Assembly: GCA_014084085.1 (NCBI GenBank)
Contig: NPFB01000093.1
Span: 4,013-44,624 of the forward strand
From: Hondaea fermentalgiana
Lineage: Eukaryota; Sar; Bigyra; Thraustochytrida; Thraustochytriidae
Direction of reading: 5' to 3'
DNA: 40,612 bases
Shown: in pieces, positions 17,481-25,400 of the stretch
Layout of the letters: every line of letters starts with the position of its first letter
How positions within the stretch are numbered: the stretch's first letter is position 1
Notes under the pieces: generated by a model
The model's database searches: none
The model's input: the letters and a program-made list of their open reading frames with translations, nothing else
What the model was told of the DNA's origin: nothing
Made by a program: the position numbers and the translations under genes

Positions 17481-18029
17481 ATGATGCTCTCGCCCCTCCT
17501 TGCTTGCCTGCTTGGCATCCGGAAGAGAATCTGATTCGAGACCAGCTCCCTGCACAGTGCGGACCGCAACATCGAGGTCGACTCGTGAGGCGATCACGTT
17601 TGCACTCAGCTCCGCCTGAGTAGCGGGTGTAATAAAGTAATCTTTCCATGATGCCTGCGATGCTTCAAGAAGCTCATTGATTCGACCCTGCGCATCGCGC
17701 GCAGCCTCGAGGGCGTCTGCGGGTTCACCAGATGTGGCCAGACCCTCGAGCGCATCTGCCACTGCGTTTCCTTGGCCAACTTGTGCGCTGCGAGCCGCCT
17801 CGTTCACTTGCCAGTTCTGCGTGAACAGCTCGTCGACAAGCTCCTGCTTGACCTTGGTTAGCTTCTGCACACGTTCCTGAACTTTGACGCACCGCCGTTG
17901 CAGCCTCGCCAGACGATCCAGAAGCACCACGGGGTTCTTGTCGTTTGCTCCGTACGACGGCTCGAGCGCCTTGCGCAGCACCTCGCGCGTGTCTTCGAGC
18001 CTTTTCTCCTGGACGCTGATGATCTCCAT
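17124..18029 (-). CDS. possible SKA1-like kinetochore protein
   Basis: A 301-residue coiled-coil protein that I match only tentatively to SKA1, the microtubule-binding subunit of the Ska complex at kinetochores. The N-terminal third is helical with heptads (ISVQEKRLEDTREVLRKAL, VVLLDRLARLQRRCVKVQER, QKLTKVKQELVDELF). After a His5-Gln7 tract (near residue 185) comes VSPEAFAALPDSIRGRARLS, comparable to the SKA1 pattern E-F-x-x-(V/I)P-x-Y-(M/I)K-x-RLT that opens its winged-helix domain, and the end CVLQCLRSLGLVDISRDG resembles the final LNILRHCRRL-x-E-VRGGG strand. SKA1 has two long inserts that are reduced here to a basic Gly/Arg/Ala linker. Human SKA1 is 255 residues. The protein is real by frame and composition; the family call needs a profile search. 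It diverges from the CEP76-like gene. Confidence 0.55.
17448..17487 (-). repeat. coding CAG/CAT tract (polyGln-polyHis)
   Basis: Read on the minus strand, five CAT codons followed by seven CAG codons encode five His then seven Gln in the SKA1-like protein, between its coiled coil and its putative winged helix. Confidence 0.9.
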
Positions 18030-18574
18030 CGCTCCTTGCCTCTCGCGCCGCAGCAGACTTCCGGCGGGAGGCCAGTTATCGCAGATCTCTTTGCCGCAGC
18101 CTCGCTGCTCTAACTTCGACTACGAACCTCGCAAGACGACCCCGGGGTCAGCGGAATGCACCACGCGCACGCATCCATCCCAATGTGCACGAACAACCGT
18201 TTGCAACGCGGTCCGCGTCACAGCAGGACCCCGCGGTCATGGTCGCTCTCAACGGACCTTTTTGTTTTTGGTTCACTCCCTCTCGGATCACGATTCTCAT
18301 TTCTATTCCTCTTCTTTGTCTCTCCCTCCGTCATCTTTATGTTGACTTGAAGTGAGCGTCGGCGGCGCCAGCGCCAACAAGAGCGACGGTGACGGAGGCA
18401 ATTTTGCGGTCGGCGTTGCTTTGCACGATCGCTGTGCAAAATTCTTCGTCAAGGCAGCTTTGGAGGGCTGACCGAGACGCCGACCGAGAAGAGATCCACC
18501 TACACAGACACGCGCTCGACCGCCCGACCTCCTTCACTCCTTCTCTCTGCTGAGGAATTGTTGTGCAGTTGAGG
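18030..18574. promoter_or_regulatory. divergent promoter, SKA1-like (-) / CEP76-like (+)
   Basis: This 545-bp interval separates two start codons on opposite strands and must contain both promoters. A T-rich stretch (about 18255-18345: TTTTTGTTTTTGG, then CTCTTCTTTGTCTCTCCCTCC) lies in its centre, with GC-rich DNA to either side. No TATA box or repeated element is obvious. Confidence 0.55.
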
Positions 18575-21379
18575 ATGGCGAGCCTTCCACAGAGCCGCGT
18601 GCTCGCGTACTCTGTGGCATTCTTGCGCATCTCGCGAGGAGCAACATCGTTGCACGAAAGAGAATTTTCCAAGTATCTGTGTCTCATCGGATACTGCAAA
18701 GATGCCAAAGAGGCGCTTCTAAGCGCGAGAACCTTCATCGCAAAGTATGATTACACATGCAAAGGCCAGCTTTGTCAGGAAGATTTTCTGCTTGCAATGG
18801 AGAGCATCGAGCTCCAACTAGCCGAGCTAAGAACATACTTTGAAGAAACGCTACGATATTTTTGTCGACGAAAGCTCGAACAGAATGCTGCAACGCCGTA
18901 CAACATCAAAGATATCATCGTCGTACTGTCTGCACTTCCCGTAGAGCTCGCCATGCACCTTATCAATGACATCGACAAGGATGTTTCGAATCTCTTTTCG
19001 CTCGAGCCAAGTCAGCCGCATCAAGCAAGCGATGTTGCGGCTCTCTTTGCATCCTTACTCGGGATCGTGCCTGGTGATGGTACCAATCCCGGTGACTTGC
19101 ATTCAGCGCAGCAAGGGGCCTCCGCGAATCAGCAGACTGGCAATAGGCATGGATCAAATGCGATCGCATCCATGTTCTCCCCCTTTCGTCTTTTTGGAGG
19201 AAAGGATTCCAATGCCCCGAGCACGCACCTGCTCGAGGCCCCGACAGGCCAAAACCCAGGCATGCTCAAGATGCAACCCCCGCAAGGCCCCATGCTTAGA
19301 CCCGAAGTCATGGCTTTGCCCGAGAACAGTCTCATTGAGCTCCTCGTCAAGCGTCTTTTCCCAAAACGTACCGAGCCTATTCTCTATGCGCAGTATCAAG
19401 GTCATCGTGCGCTTGAGATGACGCTCACTTCGATCTCAATTCGTGGGCTGGCCCCGTTTGCACAATCAAAGCTTCGCGTGCAGGACGGGAGAATCGATTA
19501 CCGCAGCATTGATCCAATCGTCGTGGTCGCATGTGAGGACGTGATGGTCGCATCTCGTCCGCTTTCCGACTACCACTTGCGCGAAACTATCGAAGAGAAA
19601 CTTGTCATTGAGCTTACTCTCCCTGCAGCGCGTTCAGACGAAATTATTGAGTGGGCAGACCGTGTGGAGATTGTCATTAGCGTATTTGACTACAACGAGA
19701 GCGGCGTCGCGCCTTGGGCCGAGTGGATCGGCTCGGCGCGCCAAAGGTTATCTCGATTTCTCGATAATGCTCTGGATGGCGCGCCCGTTCCTTGCCACAT
19801 GATCCTCGAGTGCGCGTGCCCAATGCTGCCTCTGGACAAGCGACCCTTTGTAGAATTTTCCATTGGCATTCCGGATTCGCTTGTCAAACTTTGGCACGCG
19901 TATCGCGAGAAAAGCGTTCATCCCAATGCTGGAGTGCTAACCGAGTGTATTCGCAGTGGACTTCAAGATGTGCCATTTGATGAGCGAAACGTTGCCGATG
20001 AAGACATGGGCAAGGTGACAAACTTTGATCTTTATACATATTGGAAGCGTCGACGCGCGAATTTCAAGAGCAAGTTTCCGCGTCGACCAGCCCAGTGTCT
20101 TGCTCGCGACGAGTACGGAAAGGTACATTTACTTCCCTGCTTTGTGCAACCCTTGCCGGGCGCGGATGTGCGTTCCTTGGAAGATGCCGCCAACATTGTC
20201 GCAGCTATTGATACGGGTCTCCTTCCTTGCTGCGACACGGCACTCAGCGCATTTCAGATGGAGATGATTCAACCCATCGACCTCGGTCTCCTCTCCAGGC
20301 AAATGTCGTCCCTGGAGGCCTCTATCCTGCTTTGCGGGCTCTTTCTCAGCCTTGATGTCGACGCGTACGTTTGTCTGGGGAGTTCGGAGACGCCCTGGGT
20401 CGTCACGGTTAATTATCGTCAAAGAATGGCTATGAGCGACAACCTTTCGCGAGCAGCATCCATGGCGTCCGTGGAGTCGATGCCTTCATCAATTTCTTTG
20501 AACTCGAGCCAGCTCATTTCTCGCACAAGCAGCCAGATTCCATATGGACGTAATCATGCACCAGTCAAGAAACAGCAGGGTCAAATTTACGCACGCAGGC
20601 GCGAGAAACGCGCTGTTGATCGCGATCGAAGAAACTACCACGTGCGATTCTGGAATCCGACGACAGGACGCGCTTTTGAAATTGGCGAACTTGGTGCTCC
20701 ACGCGCGGTCCATGGAGTCTTCAACCACGAGAACTTTTGGTTCAATGTGCATCGCTCAGCTTCAGTTGAGCGAAACACTTGGGGGACGATCGGCAAAGAT
20801 CCAACAAAGTGGGAACCCTTTTTCGAGAGCGAGATTGGAAGAGCAATGGGTCCTCTTCAGCCCGTGTACTCGCCGCCAGATTTTGCGCTTAATGTTGCTC
20901 CTGCCTCTCGCAATATGAAGTTGGAAACCAAGATTCTCTTGTCGGACCTCGTGGACGCAATATCTATTTACCGACAGCATGAGCTCTTTCTCCCTGATAC
21001 CCTTTTTGATGCGCATCTGTCCAAGACGTTGCAAATGGAGCTCATGGAAGCCATTCCAGCGGACGGAACGATCATATCTCGGGCGGACCAAGTCGAGGCC
21101 TTTCTCGACTCGCTCGATTGCCGTTGCGGAATTCCATCGGCAATCAAGAAGAACGTGCGCCCAGGAATGATTCCGCGCGGGCGCATGTACCATTTCAAGA
21201 CTTCGGTTGTGCAGGAGATCATGAACAAGCTGCAAGAGGTTGGTGTGCTCAATCATACTTTTCCCGGTTTGCGCTACATTGTGGCTGGCGTCGTTCAACC
21301 CATGCCCTGGGGTCTTTCATCCGTTTATCTGTACATTGGAACTGTACACGAGGCCACGCTCTACTTTCCTCGATGCTAG
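18575..21379 (+). CDS. CEP76: CEP76-like centrosomal/ciliary protein (C2 and transglutaminase-like)
   Basis: A 934-residue member of the CEP76/CC2D2A superfamily, proteins of centrioles and the ciliary base; CEP76 restrains centriole reduplication. A C2-like beta domain covers residues about 275-420 (EMTLTSISIRGLAPF, then RVEIVISVFDYNES). A transglutaminase/papain-like fold follows at about 535-760: EASILLCGLFLSLDVDAYVC (581-600), VVTVNY, and FWNPTTGRAFEIGEL. The C-terminal CEP76 module has VFNHENFWFNV, KWEPFF and the last beta-rich GLRYIVAGVVQPMPWGLSSV segment. This superfamily's peptidase-like domain is generally regarded as catalytically dead. Human CEP76 is 659 residues; the extra ~250 at the N-terminus hold an EF-hand-like helical region (FIAKYDYTCKGQLCQEDFL) and a disordered linker. 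The frame opens at GTG 18563; ATG 18575 is the start. Confidence 0.78.
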   Translation: MASLPQSRVLAYSVAFLRISRGATSLHEREFSKYLCLIGYCKDAKEALLSARTFIAKYDYTCKGQLCQEDFLLAMESIELQLAELRTYFEETLRYFCRRKLEQNAATPYNIKDIIVVLSALPVELAMHLINDIDKDVSNLFSLEPSQPHQASDVAALFASLLGIVPGDGTNPGDLHSAQQGASANQQTGNRHGSNAIASMFSPFRLFGGKDSNAPSTHLLEAPTGQNPGMLKMQPPQGPMLRPEVMALPENSLIELLVKRLFPKRTEPILYAQYQGHRALEMTLTSISIRGLAPFAQSKLRVQDGRIDYRSIDPIVVVACEDVMVASRPLSDYHLRETIEEKLVIELTLPAARSDEIIEWADRVEIVISVFDYNESGVAPWAEWIGSARQRLSRFLDNALDGAPVPCHMILECACPMLPLDKRPFVEFSIGIPDSLVKLWHAYREKSVHPNAGVLTECIRSGLQDVPFDERNVADEDMGKVTNFDLYTYWKRRRANFKSKFPRRPAQCLARDEYGKVHLLPCFVQPLPGADVRSLEDAANIVAAIDTGLLPCCDTALSAFQMEMIQPIDLGLLSRQMSSLEASILLCGLFLSLDVDAYVCLGSSETPWVVTVNYRQRMAMSDNLSRAASMASVESMPSSISLNSSQLISRTSSQIPYGRNHAPVKKQQGQIYARRREKRAVDRDRRNYHVRFWNPTTGRAFEIGELGAPRAVHGVFNHENFWFNVHRSASVERNTWGTIGKDPTKWEPFFESEIGRAMGPLQPVYSPPDFALNVAPASRNMKLETKILLSDLVDAISIYRQHELFLPDTLFDAHLSKTLQMELMEAIPADGTIISRADQVEAFLDSLDCRCGIPSAIKKNVRPGMIPRGRMYHFKTSVVQEIMNKLQEVGVLNHTFPGLRYIVAGVVQPMPWGLSSVYLYIGTVHEATLYFPRC

Positions 21380-21435
21380 CCTATCTCTGTCTCCTTGACC
21401 GTGAGGCCCGAACTTTAACATGCGCGCTCTTGTCG

Positions 21436-22002
21436 CTATGACGAGCCAGCAGTCGCGGAAGTAAGCGCCGGGAACGTGAGCGCCGGTGCCGGTGACTCGC
21501 CTAATCTCTCGCAGAGAAGCTCATCGAGCTGAGCGCACTGCACAACGGTAGCTCGCACGAGATCGCAAGCGCGCTGCACGTCTTCAAGCAAGGGTCCGAC
21601 GTCGTTGAAGGCGGCGCATTCTCGCGAGAACTTGTCCACGGCTACATAGTGCGCAATGTCGGCGTCTTCGGCTCGTTTGGCGGCCTCGCGACCCGCGAGG
21701 TAGACCTGCTTTTGCTTGGCGAGCAGGAAACTCGTCTGCAAGGTGGCTTTCTCCTGCAGCGTGGCCACCACCTCGAGCGCGGGCTCCGCGCGAAGGCTCT
21801 GCACGGCGTCTTCCTCGGGAACGCGCCGGCGCAGGATGCCTCCAAGGCTCGACTTTTCCCTCAACGGCGGCTGCGTCGTCGGCACTCCGCGCAGCAGCTC
21901 TTGTGCGCGCCGCGCCGCTCCGTTCGGGGCGTCTGTGCGTGCGCTGCCTCCCACCCCTTGCGCCTCCTTGCCCGATTCGCGCGCGCTGTTGCTCTGTCCC
22001 AT
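21436..22002 (-). CDS. probable BORC subunit BORCS5-like, N-myristoylated
   Basis: BORCS5 (myrlysin) is the myristoylated BORC subunit that recruits ARL8 to lysosomes for kinesin-driven transport. From ATG 22002 the product is 188 residues (human 196) and starts MGQSNSARE, with Gly2 and Ser6 of an N-myristoylation signal. A disordered stretch leads to VPTTQPPLREKSSLGGILRR, similar in position and pattern to the IPTFQPLLKGLLSG of BORCS5. One ~95-residue helical domain follows (ALEVVATLQEKATLQTSFLL to QCAQLDELLCERLGE), about the same length as the BORCS5 domain and similarly ending VPLLDRLNSMLPE-like. Similarity is by eye. ATG 22002 has an ideal context (GCCATGG); an in-frame ATG at 22113 would add 37 residues and destroy the lipid signal. 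The stop faces the CEP76-like stop across 56 bp. Confidence 0.52.
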   Translation of the reverse strand: MGQSNSARESGKEAQGVGGSARTDAPNGAARRAQELLRGVPTTQPPLREKSSLGGILRRRVPEEDAVQSLRAEPALEVVATLQEKATLQTSFLLAKQKQVYLAGREAAKRAEDADIAHYVAVDKFSRECAAFNDVGPLLEDVQRACDLVRATVVQCAQLDELLCERLGESPAPALTFPALTSATAGSS

Positions 22003-22457
22003 GGCAGTTCCGTCTGCGTTGACGTTTTGACGAAGATCAATCGAGATCAACCTTGCTTTACCGACAAGGATAAAGTCATCTGGGATCTCACCGCTGCTTG
22101 TGGTGGGTTTCATCAATCAGTCGATCAATTCATACAAGGCCGGGAATCCTTACTTAGCGTTACCGACGTCACCGACGTCACCGACGTCACCTACCACCTC
22201 CATGACGACTTTCGATCCACCGGTGGAATCGACCATGTGTCGTGTGTCGGCCCAAGTTAGAAAATGAAGAATGAAAATCGAGAGCGCGAATCTTTCCGCC
22301 CAAAGAAGGTGCGATCCGCCGCTTTGTGACAACAAACGAAGATAAATTTATTTCTTTTTCCTTTTCACTTCCGGGTGGAGAGAAGCAGAGAAGCCAAATG
22401 TTCAAGTGCGGCACAGCAAGGTGCGATGGGTCTCACAGTGAGCGTATATATGAAGAA
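22003..22457. promoter_or_regulatory. promoter of BORCS5-like gene and 3' flank of the myosin gene
   Basis: A 455-bp interval, both neighbours on the minus strand. It carries three TGACGTC-containing 9-bp units (22162-22188). The AT-rich part (about 22260-22380: AAATTTATTTCTTTTTCC type) probably belongs to the myosin 3'UTR/terminator region. No gene is seen. Confidence 0.55.
22162..22188 (-). promoter_or_regulatory. three tandem CRE-like (TGACGTC) units
   Basis: Three perfect copies of ACCGACGTC on the plus strand read, on the minus strand, as GACGTCGGT units in which TGACGTC occurs three times at 9-bp spacing. TGACGTCA is the CRE/bZIP core. The array lies 160-186 bp upstream of the BORCS5-like ATG on that gene's coding strand. 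Binding is inferred from core match only. Confidence 0.5.
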
Positions 22458-25400
22458 TCAAGCGTTTTGGAGACGCTCGGCAGCCACGTGAGTGATCGAG
22501 TACACTGACGAGTAGAGACTCCAAGGCGTGATGCTGCGAAAGTAGCGGGTTTCTGAGCTCTTGCCAGACTTAATCTGGGTCCAAAAGTACGATCCCGAAG
22601 CACCAAACTTGATGATCTGCGTAAAGGGAATTGTCTCGAGAATCTTTTCGCAAGTCTGGTCGAGACGGTGCAGACCCCCAAGGTCAATACCCATTTGCAT
22701 GATCTTGTCCGATTGGTAACGTTGGCAGGTAAAGGTCGTCATGCCAAAGCATTCGAGCCCCTGGGCTTGAGCGTAGTAAAGAGCCTGCAACTTGCTCGGG
22801 GTTCGCGGGAGTGAAAGTCGATCCTGGGCCTCAAGGACCAGAGCCTCCCACTCCGAAGCGGTTGCCAAGGACACAGCCTGCTTGGGAAGCACTGCCATGA
22901 TAAGATCCTGCAAGGATCGACCCTTGATCTTGGACAACTTTTTGCCTCCATTTTCGATGGTGATGTCAATGAGAGCGAATTCTGCCAGCTTGTCCGGCGC
23001 GGAAATTGCGAGATCGCCTGTGCGTACGGCATGCTGTACCTGCGAGAAGAGACGGTCATTCATGGGCTCGTCCGGGGCAATCACCAAGCGCTTGTGCGTA
23101 AATACCGGGGAGCGCTTTTGGGCGGCCATGCGAGCGTGCACATCACCAGGGTTCGCCCACCAAGGCAGCGGCCAGGCCGTTCGCGGTGCCGGAGGCTGCG
23201 AATTCTCCGATGAGAGTCCCAACAACTTGGCAGCGGAACGGGCCGCCGTGACGGGAAGTCGCAGCAATGAGCCAACGCTCTGATCGCCTGTCGGCGCCAT
23301 GGCGCCGCCCACGCCACTCAGCTCCTCATCGGGGCTCGGTTCTGGACCGTACTTCTTTTCGAGGGTGGCAAAGAGAGCCTCCTCGACACCGCGCCAATTG
23401 TTGAGAAAGTAGTCGACATAAGGGATCTTCGCCCGGTTGTACTTGCGGTAAAAACGAGTGAGCCGCTCAGCATACGAGAGGTCTGAGCGCTGATTGCCAT
23501 CCACGACAAAAATCGCATAAAGTGCTTGCTCGTTTTCCGGAATTTGCGTGTTCTGGTTGCAGATCTCCAAGACGTAGCCAATGTCCTGGTTCGGCGTGAC
23601 AGGAATCTGGACCATGGATCCATCGGCCTGACGAATGTCGGCTAGAATTGCCGGATGGGCCGAGTACGAGGCTACAATGTCCATGTCCGGAAGGTACGGA
23701 GAGGGGCCAAGTTCGACAGTAGTGTTCACTTGCGCGATACAGAGACGCGCAAAGTTTCCAATGAGGCCCTCGCCGTTGCGTTGGGAAATGAGAAAGTTCA
23801 GAACGTACGGCTGGAAGCTCTCGGATGGCGGAAAGGTGCGCGTGACCATGCAAAGGAGCGACCACGTCCGCTCGAGCGTGAGCGGCTGGCTGTTGAGTCG
23901 CAGCTGCTTGATGATCTGCATGTAAATCTCGTCCGCGAGCTCGGGGGTCTCCTGACCACGAACCATGACGTAGCCTGCCATGGCGACCGGATAGGTGTTG
24001 GCCATGACGCCAGTGTACTGCAAGACAGCCTTAAAGTTGACGACGGCTGTGCGCGAGAGATCGTCGTCCAAGCCGAGCAAACTCTTGGGAATGGGCTTGT
24101 TTTGGGCGAAAAGCTTGATTTCCGCATAGTAAGGCTTGAGCTCATCCGTGACGAACTCGGTGTAGTCCTCGTCGGATCGAATGAGCGGGTACTTGTGAAT
24201 GGCAAAGGACGGGTCGCTTGCCTCTGCGAGACGGCTCTGCAAGGCCTCGTCATTGCTCGACTGCACAACACGCAGGAGATCGTCGCGAAGGCGGTCCTCG
24301 TCCGAAGCCTCCCGGAGCTGTACGCGATGTTCGAGACGATGCTTGCGAGCCTCTTCGAGCTGCTTGCGTGACTTGAGCACGTCGCGGTCGCGCACCTCGG
24401 CAAGAACTTGCTTGGCTTTGCCGGTCTCGAGGCCAAGCTCGCGGATGAGGGGCGCCACTTCGTTGAAGGCTGCGTCAGAGCGTTCCTTGAGTGCAGCGTC
24501 AATTTGGCGCTGCACTTCGATTTGGCGCTGCATGCGTTCCTCGAACTCGATGCCGTAGGCGACTTCGTCGTCGTCGGACGGGAAACCCGCGTCCACGGCG
24601 CGTTGAATCGCTTCGGAGAGCGGAGCAATGTCGGCATCGGTGATTCCCTCGTGGGACTTTGCACGGATATCGAGTGTCTTGATGGCGGCCGAGATGTCAC
24701 TTATGACGTCCGCCTTGTCTTTGAGCTCTGCACGGATACGGTTCGCCTCATCAATGATGCTGCCCTTGATACCGAGTTCAATTGCGCGGTTCGAAAGCAA
24801 TTCGAGAGCATTGAGGTCGCGGCTGTCAATGGCCTCAATGAGCCTGCGCTGCACCATGCGCATTGCCTCTTCGGCGGCTGCGGAGCGCTTGGCTTCGGCC
24901 TTGGCAATTTCTTGACCTTCCTGAGTCAAAGGGTCGTCCTCAAGACCGAGCTCGGCGACTTTTTGCAAGAGTCGCTTGATGGAAGCCACGTCCTTCTTTT
25001 TAATTGCCTTGTTGAGATCTGCAAGCGCAGTCTGCTCCTGCTTGATCTGCACCTCGAGCGTGGAGGCGTCACGAAACTCGGAGCTTTCAGCCATGTCGAG
25101 CGAGGAGGCGCTCTTGAGAGCCGCTGCGAGTTTAGACAAATCGCGGGTCTCCATTGCGGCCGTGAGCGCCGCAGCGGCTGCCTTTTGCTTTTCGATAAGC
25201 TCAAGCGCCTTGAGCGCGTTCTTGACAACGGGCTGGCGGTCCATCTCCATGGCCCGCGCGGCGCTGATGGCGGATTCGAGTGCGCTGCGGTCTCGTGTGG
25301 CAATGGCTTCCTCGAGCATGAGAGCGATGCGGCCTTCTTCGGCAAGACGAGCGAGAAGCTCGCGCGCATCCTTGACCTCGGGCAAATGACGCCCCTGGAA

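Noticed and set aside
22003..22116. 38-codon extension of the BORCS5-like protein
   Set aside because: The first codon is TTG; the ATG at 22113 would bury the myristoylation signal, and the ATG at 22002 has ideal context.
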